Positions 16,823-26,214 are shown, counted from the first letter of the stretch. The stretch is DNA of 64,000 nucleotides from Pelagibacteraceae bacterium AG-359-O02 (GCA_003280485.1 QCEU01000001.1:107249-171248), one strand, 5' to 3'. The notes: a model not told the origin generated them from the sequence alone. A program made the numbers and translations.

Positions 16823-17934
16823 TTTAAAGCCTCACCAGCACTTAAATAATTATATCCGAAAACATCTGCAACTGCTTTGTATGTTACTTCACCCTTATGG
16901 ACATTTAAGCCAGCTAAGAAATTTGGATCATCTTTTAAAGCTTTATAATAACCATCACTAGCTATTTTGTTTAAAAAAGGAAGCGTAGCATTATTTAATG
17001 CGATGGTTGATGTTCTAGGGACGCCACCTGGCATATTTGCTACGCAATAATGAACAATATCATCTACAATGTATGTTGGTTCAGCGAATGTGGTAGGTTT
17101 ACTTGTTTCAACGCATCCTCCTTGATCTATTGCAACATCAACTATTACTGATCCTCTTTTCATGTTTTTAAGCATCTTTTTTGTGACAAGTTTTGGTGCT
17201 TCTGCACCTGGTATTAAAACACCTCCAACTAATAAATCACATTCTGAAATTAATTTTTCTAAATCAGTTTCATCACTCAATTTTGGTATTATAAGATCAC
17301 CAAATTTTTTTGATAATTCGTTTAGTCTTTGCTCTGATTTATCTACTATATGAACTTTTGCTTTCATACCTGTAGCAATAATTGCTGCATTTTCACCAAC
17401 AACTCCACCACCCAAAATCACTACATTTCCAGGATCAACACCAGGCGCTCCTCCTAAAAGAAGTCCTCTCCCCTTTTGATTTTTTTCAAGGCAATGTGCG
17501 CCAGCTTGAACTGACATTCTTCCAGCAACTGCACTCATTGGAGCTAATAAAGGTAATCTACCGTTGTTGTCAGTAACCGTTTCATAAGCAATACAAACTG
17601 ATTTAGAGTCTACTAAGCCTTTAGTAAGTTCTTTTGCAGCCGCTAGGTGTAAATATGTAAAAACAATTTGATTTTCTTTAATCATTTTTACCTCGCTTGG
17701 TTGTGGTTCTTTTACTTTTACGATTATTTCTGCATCATCAAAAATATCTTCAGCTTTATCTAAAATTTTTGCACCTGCAGATTTATATTGTTCATTATAA
17801 AATCCAGCTTCGAAACCACCATTATTTTCTACTAGTACCTCATTTCCATTTGAAGTTAGTATTTTTACACTTTCAGGAGTAAGGCCAATTCTATTTTCTT
17901 GAGACTTTATTTCTTTTGGAACACCTATTTTCAT
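16819..17934 (-). CDS. ald: Alanine dehydrogenase
   Basis: 371 residues, canonical length. MKIGVPKEIKSQENRIGLTP is the standard N-terminus, the substrate-binding Arg/Lys region is VKVKEPQPSE, the active-site His lies in FTYLHLAAA, the NAD fold is ILGGGVVGENAA, and the C-terminal NMPGGVPRTST is invariant. It converts alanine and NAD to pyruvate, ammonia and NADH. It lies 9 bases downstream of the omega-aminotransferase gene, so the two are one operon: the transaminase consumes pyruvate and makes alanine, Ald restores pyruvate and releases ammonium. This pairing is known from taurine degradation (Tpa plus Ald). Confidence 0.95.
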   Translation of the reverse strand: MKIGVPKEIKSQENRIGLTPESVKILTSNGNEVLVENNGGFEAGFYNEQYKSAGAKILDKAEDIFDDAEIIVKVKEPQPSEVKMIKENQIVFTYLHLAAAKELTKGLVDSKSVCIAYETVTDNNGRLPLLAPMSAVAGRMSVQAGAHCLEKNQKGRGLLLGGAPGVDPGNVVILGGGVVGENAAIIATGMKAKVHIVDKSEQRLNELSKKFGDLIIPKLSDETDLEKLISECDLLVGGVLIPGAEAPKLVTKKMLKNMKRGSVIVDVAIDQGGCVETSKPTTFAEPTYIVDDIVHYCVANMPGGVPRTSTIALNNATLPFLNKIASDGYYKALKDDPNFLAGLNVHKGEVTYKAVADVFGYNYLSAGEALN

Positions 17935-17943
17935 ATAAGTGGA

Positions 17944-19287
17944 TTAATTTTTTTTGCTTTTCGAATAATTTGTAATCCCTGTTCTTAATTTATCTATTAT
18001 TTCATCGATGTGTTTTTTTTCACAAATAAACATTGGTGCAATAATTAAACAATCCCCTGTTGCTTTAAAATTCACTCCAGCATCATAACAATGTTTAAAG
18101 CATGTAAATCCTGCTGCTCCAGGTTTTTTATCCATTTTAATATCAATTCCACCCATCATTCCATAACCTCTTATGTTATCAACAACGTCTATATCTTTTA
18201 ACGACATCAAGCCTTCTTGGAAATATGGTGCTAAATTTTTAGCTCTATTAAATATATCTTCTTTTTCAAATATATCTTGAACAGCTAAACCTGCTGCAAC
18301 AGAAACAGGTATTCCTGAATATGTGTAACCATGAAATAATTCTATAGAACCTTTTGGTGATCCATCCATTACCGTATCATAGATTTCTTCTTTGCATGCA
18401 ACTGCACCCAAAGGACTTATTCCATTTGTTGTAGCTTTTGCCATAGTTATAATATCTGGTGTAACACCATATTCTTGTGATGCAAAAGGAGAGCCCGTTC
18501 TTCCCCATCCAGTTATAACTTCATCAAAAATTAATAATATGCCGTGCTTATCACAAATTTCTCTTAGTCTTTGTAAATATCCTTTTGGTGGGACTAGAGT
18601 TCCTGTAGATCCTGCAATTGGTTCTACAATACATGCTGCAATATTTTCTGATCCAAAATTTGTACAAATTCTTTCTAAGTCTTCAGCAATTTCAACTCCT
18701 GTTTCTGGTTGGCCTGATATAAATTTATGTTCTGGTAAATGCGTATGTCTCATATGAACAACACCCGGCATCAATACACTAGCAAATGTTTTAACATTGT
18801 TGATCATTCCGCCGACTGAGGTTGCTCCAATATTCATACCGTGGTAAGCTCTTTCTCTACCTACAAATCTAAATCGTTCCCCTTCACCTCTAGCTTTATG
18901 ATAAGCTACTGAAATTTTTATTGCTGTTTCAACTGCAGTTGACCCACAAATAGTATAAAAAATTCTATTTAAATTTCCTGGTGTATGTTTTGAAATTCTT
19001 GTTGCTAATTCAAATGATCCACCAAAGCCTTGTTGGAATGGTTGAGCGTAGTCTACTGTTCTTAGTTGTTTTGTGATTGCCTCAATTATTTCTTCTCTAC
19101 CATGTCCCAATGGATTACAAAATAATCCAGAACTTGCATCGATTTGTGTCTTGCCTTGATGATTTTTTAAATAAACACCTTTTGCCTCAACAATTAATCT
19201 AGGGTTTGCTTTAAAATCTCTATTTGAAGAGAATGGCATCCAATGCTCATTTAATGAATTTGGTATTTGTGGCTTTTCTGAACTCAT
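17944..19287 (-). CDS. tpa: Omega-aminotransferase, likely taurine:pyruvate aminotransferase
   Basis: 447 residues, class III aminotransferase. The PLP lysine is in TMAKATTNG (Lys284), with the Asp of IFDEVITGWGRTG (Asp255) and N-terminal HWMPFSSNRDFKANPR, the pattern shared by beta-alanine:pyruvate and taurine:pyruvate transaminases. The family alone does not settle the amino donor. The context does point to taurine: ald follows in the same operon, and the tauABC-type transporter is divergently transcribed from the same spacer. The product would be sulfoacetaldehyde; its usual enzyme Xsc is not in this window. Beta-alanine is the main alternative donor. Confidence 0.82.
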   Translation of the reverse strand: MSSEKPQIPNSLNEHWMPFSSNRDFKANPRLIVEAKGVYLKNHQGKTQIDASSGLFCNPLGHGREEIIEAITKQLRTVDYAQPFQQGFGGSFELATRISKHTPGNLNRIFYTICGSTAVETAIKISVAYHKARGEGERFRFVGRERAYHGMNIGATSVGGMINNVKTFASVLMPGVVHMRHTHLPEHKFISGQPETGVEIAEDLERICTNFGSENIAACIVEPIAGSTGTLVPPKGYLQRLREICDKHGILLIFDEVITGWGRTGSPFASQEYGVTPDIITMAKATTNGISPLGAVACKEEIYDTVMDGSPKGSIELFHGYTYSGIPVSVAAGLAVQDIFEKEDIFNRAKNLAPYFQEGLMSLKDIDVVDNIRGYGMMGGIDIKMDKKPGAAGFTCFKHCYDAGVNFKATGDCLIIAPMFICEKKHIDEIIDKLRTGITNYSKSKKN

Positions 19288-19391
19288 AAAAAAATTTTTA
19301 AATTGTAATTATCACTTTCTCATAGACTAAAATAAAAAAATAGAAAATAATTTCTGTGCATTATTAGTATGTCATTACGTAATATTAAATA

Positions 19392-19421
19392 CAACCAAAA
19401 GTTGAACCCATTTTAGACATC
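19392..19421. promoter_or_regulatory. Composite operator candidate in the taurine divergent promoter
   Basis: Two adjoining elements. CAACCAAAAGTTG (19392-19404) has CAAC/GTTG arms, and AACCCATTTTAGACATC (19405-19421) reads GATGTCTAAAATGGGTT on the minus strand. They lie about 105 bases from tpa and 98 bases from tauA. The same two elements occur side by side between dctP and the aldehyde dehydrogenase gene, and the AAAATGGGTT half occurs in front of the two-winged-helix regulator. Binding is inferred, not shown. Confidence 0.55.
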
Positions 19422-19518
19422 TTTAAATCACCTATGATTAATATGCTTACAAAATACATTTACTTATAATCAAAATTGAACTTAAATAAGGTTAATTAAA
19501 TTTAATTAAGGAGATAAA

Positions 19519-20460
19519 ATGAAGAAAATAATTAGCTTTTTTTTAGGAAGTTTATTCGCTCTTAATTTATCTATTTCAGCTGCAAATGCTGCTGCAAATG
19601 AAGTTAGAGTTGCTTACTTTCTAGAATGGCCAAGTCCAAATTTAGAGGACATGCAAAAAAAGAATTTTGCTAAAGCACTAGGAGTTCCAGTAAAATGGAC
19701 TAACTTCACTAACGGTGGAGCTATGACTGATGCAATGCTAGCTGGGGATATTGATATTTCTTATTCTCAAGGTTTAGTACCTTTTATTAATGCTGTAAAA
19801 TCTAATGCACCCATCAAATTAGTTGATATTGCAATGGAATACGGAATGGGCGGAACAACTTGTGTTACATCTAACGCTTCTGGAATTACAAAAGCAAACG
19901 GTTCTGAATTAGAAGGTAAAAAAGTTGCTGTTCCACTTGGAACTATGGCTGAGTACGTCTTTGACGAAAGTATGAAAGTTGTTGGAGCTGACAGAAGTAA
20001 AATGGATATAATTCAAATGGATCCTGAAGAAGGTGCTGCTGCATTAGTAAGTGGTGATGTTGTGATGGCATGTTTATTTGGAGGAAATTCTATCAAAGCT
20101 GCAGTTGCAGTTGGTTCAAGACTATTAACAGTTCAAGAAGCAAGAGATGCTGGTATCTTAGGAATAGATATTACATCCGTAACTGACAAATTCATGAGAG
20201 AAAATCCAGGTATGCTTAGAACTTTTATAGAAGTAACTCATGAAGCAAATGACAGATATAGAGCTGGTAAAAGTGATATGAACGCAATGTCAAAAGCTTC
20301 AGAAATGAAAGTTGCTGATATGAAAGAAACTTTAAGTGGATTTAAATTTCTTACTCCAGAAGAGACTAAACAGTCAATGGAGAGCGGTAATCTTGATGGC
20401 TTCCTAAAAGGTATGGGAACTCCAGGCGGTGCCGTTGATACTAGTTTTTTACCTTTATAA
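19519..20460 (+). CDS. tauA: Taurine ABC transporter substrate-binding protein
   Basis: 313 residues. The signal peptide ends near NAAANE (AxA at about residue 24-28). The mature protein shows the TauA/SsuA/nitrate-type fold, with VRVAYFLEWPSPN, GGAMTDAMLAGDIDISYSQG and LEGKKVAVPLGTMAEY. It captures taurine (or a close sulfonate) in the periplasm. An AAGGAGA site precedes the start. A strong hairpin at 20484-20515 separates it from tauB, so the binding protein is likely made in excess over the membrane parts. The substrate is inferred from family and neighbours. Confidence 0.87.
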   Translation: MKKIISFFLGSLFALNLSISAANAAANEVRVAYFLEWPSPNLEDMQKKNFAKALGVPVKWTNFTNGGAMTDAMLAGDIDISYSQGLVPFINAVKSNAPIKLVDIAMEYGMGGTTCVTSNASGITKANGSELEGKKVAVPLGTMAEYVFDESMKVVGADRSKMDIIQMDPEEGAAALVSGDVVMACLFGGNSIKAAVAVGSRLLTVQEARDAGILGIDITSVTDKFMRENPGMLRTFIEVTHEANDRYRAGKSDMNAMSKASEMKVADMKETLSGFKFLTPEETKQSMESGNLDGFLKGMGTPGGAVDTSFLPL

Positions 20461-20483
20461 TATAAAGAGTAAAACAAATTTAA

Positions 20484-20515
20484 TAGGCGCTAATTATTTA
20501 GCGCCTATTTTTTTT
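20484..20515 (+). terminator. Intrinsic terminator/attenuator between tauA and tauB
   Basis: A perfect 10-base stem TAGGCGCTAA (20484-20493) / TTAGCGCCTA (20498-20507) with a four-base loop, followed by eight T (20508-20515). Partial read-through would lower tauBC relative to tauA. Confidence 0.92.
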
Positions 20516-20543
20516 AACATAAGTTTTATATATAGTTATTTCT

Positions 20544-21341
20544 ATGAGTGACTTAGTTTCCAAAAATTTAAATATGATTTTTAAAACTCCCAAAGGAGAA
20601 ACTGTTCACGCATTAAAAGATGTAAATTTTACTTTAAAAAAAGGAGAACTTCTCACTGTTCTTGGTCCTTCAGGATGTGGAAAAACTACTCTTTTAAATA
20701 TTGCTGCAGGGTTTTTGAGACCTACCTCAGGTTCTATTGTTTTGGCTGGCAATGAAATTAATGGTCCAGGAGTTGAAAGAGGAATGGTTTTCCAACAAGG
20801 AGCTTTATTCGAGTGGTTAACAGTTGCAGAAAATGTTGATTTTGGACTTAGGATGAAAAAAGAAGATCCAGTAAAAACTGCAAAAAGAGTTGATGAATGG
20901 CTGGAAATTGTTGGTTTAAAAGGGTTTGGTAATACTCCTACCTACCAGTTATCAGGGGGAATGCAGCAAAGAGTAGCTCTTGCTAGATGTCTAATAAATG
21001 ATCCTGACTTAATATTAATGGATGAACCCTTGGGCGCGCTGGATGCGTTAACTAGGGAGAAGATGCAATCTTTGGTTCTTAAAATTTGGAAAGAGACAGG
21101 AAAAACTATCATCTTAATTACTCACTCAGTTGAAGAAGCGTTGTTACTTGGTGAAAGACTTTATGTAATGGCACCAAGACCAGGAAGAATACATAAAGAA
21201 TACAATCTACCTTTTGCAGAAATGGGTTTAAAGGAAGATTTAAGAGAAATAAAAAAAAATAAAGACTTTTCATCTAAGCGTGAAGAAATTTTATCCATGA
21301 TTTGGAATATGGAGGAAGAAATTATGGGAAAAGAAAATTAA
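20544..21341 (+). CDS. tauB: Taurine-type ABC transporter ATPase
   Basis: 265 residues. Walker A GPSGCGKTT, Q-loop VFQQGALFEW, signature LSGGMQQRVALARC, Walker B LILMDEPLGALDA, switch LITHSVEEA, then the C-terminal APRPGRI segment seen in TauB/SsuB/NrtD proteins. It energises TauA/TauC uptake at the inner membrane. It abuts the permease gene with no spacer (tauC begins immediately after the stop). Confidence 0.94.
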   Translation: MSDLVSKNLNMIFKTPKGETVHALKDVNFTLKKGELLTVLGPSGCGKTTLLNIAAGFLRPTSGSIVLAGNEINGPGVERGMVFQQGALFEWLTVAENVDFGLRMKKEDPVKTAKRVDEWLEIVGLKGFGNTPTYQLSGGMQQRVALARCLINDPDLILMDEPLGALDALTREKMQSLVLKIWKETGKTIILITHSVEEALLLGERLYVMAPRPGRIHKEYNLPFAEMGLKEDLREIKKNKDFSSKREEILSMIWNMEEEIMGKEN

Positions 21342-23267
21342 ATGTTAACTCAAATAATAACCATACTAATTTTTGTATCCATAATTGGATGTATTATGTA
21401 TGGCAGAAGATTAATACAAACTGAAAAAGTTGATGCTGTATTTGGAAATCCTGAAAGAGCTAAAGGTGGAACCCATTGGGTTATTGTTGGAAGCGCTGCA
21501 ATATTACTAGTATGGCTTTATTACTCTTGGGACATAGCAAAAGGTTTTTATCCAAAATCAGCAAACGAATTATGTCAGGTTGCTAAAATAAATGAGTCAC
21601 TGTTGGGATTAAAATATCAATTTCCGATAGAGGAAAGAGAGTTCAAAAGTACATCGATCATAAAGATTGAAAATAAAAATCTTCAAAAAATAACAGTTGA
21701 AATCCAAAATTCTAAAGATCTTAGCAATCAACAAAAAACAATTTTGGTTGGATATATAAATAAAACAAAAAAATTAATTCCTTTATTAACTAACGAGGAC
21801 TTAATTGAAATGGATACTAAAATTAAAATAAGTGAAATGACAAATGAGATTAAACAATTAAGTTTAGATTTTAAAAAAGAAGATTATCCATTTGAAACGG
21901 AAGTTGAAAAAAGTGAACGGTTAAAAGAAATATCTGAACAAGGTAACTGGGGCATAACAACAGTTAGATCAGGAACTGGTACTATAGAAAATACTATTGA
22001 AGTTCCGTTTGTTGCAGAAACTTCAAAAGGTTTAAAATTTCAAGCTGCTGCAGAGGAACTGAAAAAAATTAATGATAAATTTTTTAAATTAAGAAATCAC
22101 AATCCACAGTTCAAAAGTTCAATTAAAGAACTGAAAGATGAAGTTAAAGCTTATAGAAAAAGTTTAGATGATAATGAGGAAATTGCTTCAGATTATGCTA
22201 AATATATAGTCAAAATTGCAAGAAGAATTGAATTTGCAAGCATTTATCCGCCAAATGCGCTAAATGAAATGCAAAAGGCGATTATTGAGTTTGATGACCT
22301 TCAGGAGAAAGAACAAGCTGGTCTTAGATTAATTGATATTGTTTTATTTCCAGCTGGAACAATTGTTGCGAGTGGTCCAAGTTGCTCAGAACAAGGTTCT
22401 GGGAGATGGTTACCCAAACCGTCAGACACATTAAATAAATTCATCCTAATGTCTAACCCAAATGTTGGATACAAAAATATACCTCTTCTCTGGATAGAAA
22501 TGATTGATGTTAGTTCAATAGTAGGATTTATTTTACCAGATTGGATTGCTGATATTTTGCCAGGCGAATACCCTGTTCATACAAGCGAAGGAATAGTTAA
22601 AGAGAACTTTAAAGGTCAAGTATTAAAAGTTGTCACGGGTGATTTTAAATTATTCAAGATACCTGTACCTTATGGTCATATATGGGATTCGTTCTTAAGA
22701 GTATTTTTAGGATTAGTTTTTGGAATAATTATAGGGGTTCCATTAGGTTTATTTATGGGACTTAACAGATTTGCTAAAGGATTTTTTGATCCTTTGATTG
22801 AATTATATAGACCAGTACCTCCATTAGCTTGGGCTCCACTTATAATTTCAGTACTTGGAATTGATAATACTGGAAAAGTATTTTTATTATTTATGGTTTC
22901 TTTATCAATTATGATTATATCTGCTAGAGCTGGAGCATCAGGAACACAACTTTCTAAAATTCATGCTGCACACTCGTTGGGTGCTTCTAAAAGACAAATA
23001 CTTCGACATGTTATATTTCCAAATTCTTTACCTGAAATTCTTACTGGAATTAGAGTCGCTGTTGGAATGTGTTGGGGAACTCTGGTCGCTGCAGAATTTT
23101 TAGCTGGAACAACTGGTATTGGATTTGTTGAGAACGTTGCAAAAAAATATTTTCAATATGAAGTAATTTGGATAACTATTTTTATTATGGGAATGCTGGG
23201 GTTGTTGTTTGATATAACGCTAAGAAAAATAATTGACAGAACTATTCCTTGGAGAGGCAAAGGTTAA
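21342..23267 (+). CDS. tauC: TauC-type ABC permease with large N-terminal extension
   Basis: 641 residues, more than twice the usual TauC (about 275). The last about 200 residues are an ordinary binding-protein-dependent permease: VPLGLFMGLNRFAKGFFDP, then PVPPLAWAPLII and the EAA loop HSLGASKRQILRHVIFPNSLP. Before it, residues about 2-25 and 47-65 are two hydrophobic helices, and residues about 70-430 form a charged, largely helical region (EIKQLSLDFKKEDYPFETEV, KSSIKELKDEVKAYRKSL) that looks soluble and coiled-coil-like. The frame is uninterrupted, so this is one long protein, not an artefact of read-through. The extension is not recognised; it may scaffold the ATPase or binding protein. 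Confidence 0.85.
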   Translation: MLTQIITILIFVSIIGCIMYGRRLIQTEKVDAVFGNPERAKGGTHWVIVGSAAILLVWLYYSWDIAKGFYPKSANELCQVAKINESLLGLKYQFPIEEREFKSTSIIKIENKNLQKITVEIQNSKDLSNQQKTILVGYINKTKKLIPLLTNEDLIEMDTKIKISEMTNEIKQLSLDFKKEDYPFETEVEKSERLKEISEQGNWGITTVRSGTGTIENTIEVPFVAETSKGLKFQAAAEELKKINDKFFKLRNHNPQFKSSIKELKDEVKAYRKSLDDNEEIASDYAKYIVKIARRIEFASIYPPNALNEMQKAIIEFDDLQEKEQAGLRLIDIVLFPAGTIVASGPSCSEQGSGRWLPKPSDTLNKFILMSNPNVGYKNIPLLWIEMIDVSSIVGFILPDWIADILPGEYPVHTSEGIVKENFKGQVLKVVTGDFKLFKIPVPYGHIWDSFLRVFLGLVFGIIIGVPLGLFMGLNRFAKGFFDPLIELYRPVPPLAWAPLIISVLGIDNTGKVFLLFMVSLSIMIISARAGASGTQLSKIHAAHSLGASKRQILRHVIFPNSLPEILTGIRVAVGMCWGTLVAAEFLAGTTGIGFVENVAKKYFQYEVIWITIFIMGMLGLLFDITLRKIIDRTIPWRGKG

Positions 23268-23293
23268 ATTAAACTTTTAAGAATTAAACCTTT
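23259..23293. terminator. Weak convergent hairpin between tauC and dctQ
   Basis: AAAGGTT (23259-23265) pairs with AACCTTT (23287-23293), and both stop codons lie in the hairpin. T-run follows on the forward strand (23291-23295). Stem interior is imperfect, so the terminator call is tentative. Confidence 0.5.
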
Positions 23294-23793
23294 TTGAAAA
23301 AACCAATTGCAGCACCTATGGTCGTCAAAAATCCAGCTAATGGTAAAATTGCAACTGCATATTTTTTTGGCATATAATTCTCTTTGAACTCAATACCTTG
23401 CATACTAATTTCAAAATACCACATTTCCCAATACTTCCCTCTCATACCCTCTACAAGCTCAACTCCATAAATAATTAGGACTACACCAATTATCATAATC
23501 ATAATTTTCCAGAACTGGCGTATGTATAAAGAAACTCTTTCTGGTAATTTTTCGTAAATTAAATTTAAAGCTACATGTTCATTATCTCTGGCTGTCAGAG
23601 AAAGTGCTATAAACATTAACCAAATATTACTTAATACTGTTAGCAAATCACCCCAAACTGGAGGGTTATTAAAAACATATCTCATTGTAACATTGTAAAG
23701 AGTGAAACCAACCATAGCAGCTAACAAGAGTGAGCACATAGCTTCCAACATACGATGGATAAAACGGTCAATACTGTTTAAAAATTTCAACAT
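23284..23793 (-). CDS. TRAP transporter small membrane subunit (DctQ)
   Basis: 169 residues with four hydrophobic helices and the DctQ features: an N-terminal LNSIDRFIHRMLEAMCSLLLAA, WGDLLTVLSNIWLMFIALSLTARDNEHVAL in the middle. It bridges the binding protein and the large subunit in sodium-driven uptake of organic acids. Here it comes last in the operon (order P-M-Q), while dctPQM is the usual order. The stop lies close to the convergent tauC end. Confidence 0.87.
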   Translation of the reverse strand: MLKFLNSIDRFIHRMLEAMCSLLLAAMVGFTLYNVTMRYVFNNPPVWGDLLTVLSNIWLMFIALSLTARDNEHVALNLIYEKLPERVSLYIRQFWKIMIMIIGVVLIIYGVELVEGMRGKYWEMWYFEISMQGIEFKENYMPKKYAVAILPLAGFLTTIGAAIGFFKKV

Positions 23794-23797
23794 ATAA

Positions 23798-25081
23798 TTA
23801 ATTACTCAATAAGTTTGGAAGAAACATTGTTAATTCTGGTACAACAAGAATAAAAAATAAAAGTAAAAACAATCCAACCAGATAAGGAATTAATGCGATA
23901 GCAACCTTTTCAAGACGGACCTGTGCTATTGTTGCAGAGGTAAAATAAGCAACACCAACTGGTGGCGTTACTGATCCTATTAAGAAACCAACTATTACAA
24001 CCATAGCTGCTTGCACCTCTGGAAAGCCAGCTTGAGACATAACGTTTACTAGTACTGGACCAACAATGATAATGTTAACTGCAGAGTCCATTACCGTTCC
24101 AAGAAGAAAAATGAATAATATTAAAGCCAAAACAAATAATATAGGGGAATCTGCCAATCCCAAAAGCCAGGTTTCGAGATCACCAATTGCACCAAGAGAA
24201 GTGAGTAACCAACTGAAAGGTCCTGAAGCAGCTATTATAATAAAGACCATTGCTGAATTTCGGAACGCCCGACGAAAAGCGCCGGTACAATCTTTCCATT
24301 TGATGGTTCGATAAACAAATACACCTGTAAATAAAGCAACCAAAGCAGTTATAGCTCCAGCCTCAACAACCGATGCTACACCTCCCATTACTGAACCTAC
24401 TAAAACCAAGGGAATCAAAAGAGCGAATGAAGATCGGTATAGTTCTTTACCAGCTCTACGTACCGAGAATGGTTCATCGCTACGCTCGAAGTTATATTTA
24501 ACTGCAAAGTAATGATTGATTACCATTATCACAACTCCAATTAAGATTCCTGGAACAATCCCTGCTGCAAATAAAGATGCAATCGAAATCTCAGTTGCGT
24601 TAGCAAGGACAATCATCATGATACTAGGTGGAATGATCCCTCCAATAGTGGAACTTACTCCTGTAACCGCAGCTGAAAATGCAGCAGGATAACCTGCTTT
24701 CTTCATTGCTGGTAAAACTAATGCCCCGACTGTAGCTGTATCTGCTACGACAGAGCCATTCATGCCAGCAAAAAACATACTAACAAGTACATTTACTTGA
24801 GCTAACCCTCCTTTTATACGTCCAATTAATGCTCTACTCAAAGCAACTAAACGGTCTGTAATCGTAGCACTTGTCATTAATTCACCCGTCAACATAAAGA
24901 ATGCAATCGCAGTTAATGGAACTGAGTCAATGGCGGTAAACATTTGACTAGGTATTAAAACAAGAGGAACAGCATCTGTTAGCAAAATATAAACAAATGG
25001 TATCAGTATTAATATAAAACCAATAGGAGCACCTAATAAAATTAGAAAAAGCAATACTACAAGTAAAATAATACTTTCCAT
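23798..25081 (-). CDS. TRAP transporter large permease subunit (DctM)
   Basis: 427 residues with about 12 hydrophobic helices; typical DctM length. Signatures include MFFAGMNGSVVADTATVGAL, IGGIIPPSIMMIVLANAT, and near the end IGSVTPPVGVAYFTSATIA. It is the sodium-coupled transport subunit. Five bases separate it from dctQ. Base composition is noticeably richer in G+C than neighbouring genes: 28 of 60 bases at 24241-24300, against 17 of 60 at 22021-22080 in tauC. This suggests recent acquisition. Confidence 0.94.
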   Translation of the reverse strand: MESIILLVVLLFLILLGAPIGFILILIPFVYILLTDAVPLVLIPSQMFTAIDSVPLTAIAFFMLTGELMTSATITDRLVALSRALIGRIKGGLAQVNVLVSMFFAGMNGSVVADTATVGALVLPAMKKAGYPAAFSAAVTGVSSTIGGIIPPSIMMIVLANATEISIASLFAAGIVPGILIGVVIMVINHYFAVKYNFERSDEPFSVRRAGKELYRSSFALLIPLVLVGSVMGGVASVVEAGAITALVALFTGVFVYRTIKWKDCTGAFRRAFRNSAMVFIIIAASGPFSWLLTSLGAIGDLETWLLGLADSPILFVLALILFIFLLGTVMDSAVNIIIVGPVLVNVMSQAGFPEVQAAMVVIVGFLIGSVTPPVGVAYFTSATIAQVRLEKVAIALIPYLVGLFLLLFFILVVPELTMFLPNLLSN

Positions 25082-25110
25082 AAATATTTATAAGTTATGA
25101 TTTGATTTTG

Positions 25111-25154
25111 GTAAAGATCATCTAACTCTTATAATTGAGCTAAATGATCTTTAC
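25111..25154. other. Intercistronic hairpin between dctP and dctM
   Basis: An 11-base perfect stem GTAAAGATCAT (25111-25121) / ATGATCTTTAC (25144-25154) with a 22-base loop. The T-run (25158-25165) lies on its forward-strand 3' side; minus-strand transcripts meet no U-tract after the stem. It is more likely a stabilising or processing hairpin in the dctP message than a terminator. Confidence 0.6.
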
Positions 25155-25173
25155 ACTATTTTTTTTGAACGAT

Positions 25174-26214
25174 TTACAGAGCCCCAGCTGCCTCTAACTG
25201 AGCTACAAATCCGTCCATGCCTTGTTCCATAAGAACTCTTTTGGCTACTTCTGGTTCAAAAGTACCTTTAGCATCTAACCAAGCACCAATTGCGCCCGCT
25301 CTCCACTTAGTCATTTCCGCTTCTGTTGGTACATACCATTCTTTAGCAGATGCTTTAATTGCATCTTCACCATTCTTAATCCAAGCGTTATCCAACTCGT
25401 TTACTTTTTCTCCATAGGCATCAGCTGCCTGGTGTAACCATTTTCTCTGTTGATCAGACAATGCATTATATTGTTTTGCGTCCATAGCTAGAATGTTTCC
25501 TGACCACATTCCACCAATCTCTGTGAAATACTTAGCAACTTCATGAAGTTTTGCTACATGCTGCCAAGGTGAGGCTACATACTGGCCTTCAACTACACCC
25601 GACTGTAGGCCTTGATATAATTGGCTCCAGTCATATGGTGTTGGAGTTGCACCCCAATTTTTAACTAGCATAAACTCAACTGGACTTTTTGTAGTACGCC
25701 ATTTTAGTCCCTTCATATCATCAGGTTCATGAACTGGTTTAGTTGCATTTCCAAGTTGTCTAAATCCACCACTTGAATAGACAGAAAGACAAATATGACC
25801 GGCATTTTCAAGTGCGAGCTTACACTGTCTTTCAGCTAACCATTCATCTGATATTCTTTTTGCATCTTCCAGTGATTTAAAAATGAAAGGCAAATCAAAA
25901 ATTGCTAACTCTGGTCCAAAGTTACCGTAGTTTGCTGTAGAACTAGTCCATAAAGCTATAAGTCCTTGGTTGGCTTGTTCGCCACATTTTTGTTCTGCAC
26001 ATAAGCTTCTTTGATAATGTGGCTCGATTTTCATTTTACCACCAGATGCTTTTTCCATAGCTGGTATAAGCGCTTGATCTATAGCATCTCCAATTGGCAT
26101 ACCTAATCTACCAGTTGTCCCAAGCTTCAGAGTTACTTCTGCATACGCTGCCTGAGCAAAGAAAGTAACTGCAATTACTGTAAGTAATGACTTACAAATT
26201 TTTTTAATAAACAT
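25174..26214 (-). CDS. TRAP transporter substrate-binding protein (DctP)
   Basis: 346 residues with a signal peptide ending AQAAYA. TRAP DctP landmarks: LKLGTTGRLGMPIGDAI, LAIFDLPFIFKS, the substrate-carboxylate arginine in MKGLKWRTTKSPVEF, and the helix SGVVEGQYVASPWQHVAKLHEV. The Arg and the family imply an organic anion. Two extra cysteines (residues about 70-76, SLCAEQKCGEQ) and a further pair (about 130-142) could form disulfides. The substrate is unknown; the divergent aldehyde dehydrogenase/epoxide hydrolase operon is the natural place to look for it. Confidence 0.92.
   Translation of the reverse strand: MFIKKICKSLLTVIAVTFFAQAAYAEVTLKLGTTGRLGMPIGDAIDQALIPAMEKASGGKMKIEPHYQRSLCAEQKCGEQANQGLIALWTSSTANYGNFGPELAIFDLPFIFKSLEDAKRISDEWLAERQCKLALENAGHICLSVYSSGGFRQLGNATKPVHEPDDMKGLKWRTTKSPVEFMLVKNWGATPTPYDWSQLYQGLQSGVVEGQYVASPWQHVAKLHEVAKYFTEIGGMWSGNILAMDAKQYNALSDQQRKWLHQAADAYGEKVNELDNAWIKNGEDAIKASAKEWYVPTEAEMTKWRAGAIGAWLDAKGTFEPEVAKRVLMEQGMDGFVAQLEAAGAL

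Noticed and set aside
18392..18757. 121-codon forward frame within tpa
   Set aside because: Antisense to a well-conserved aminotransferase; no start signal.
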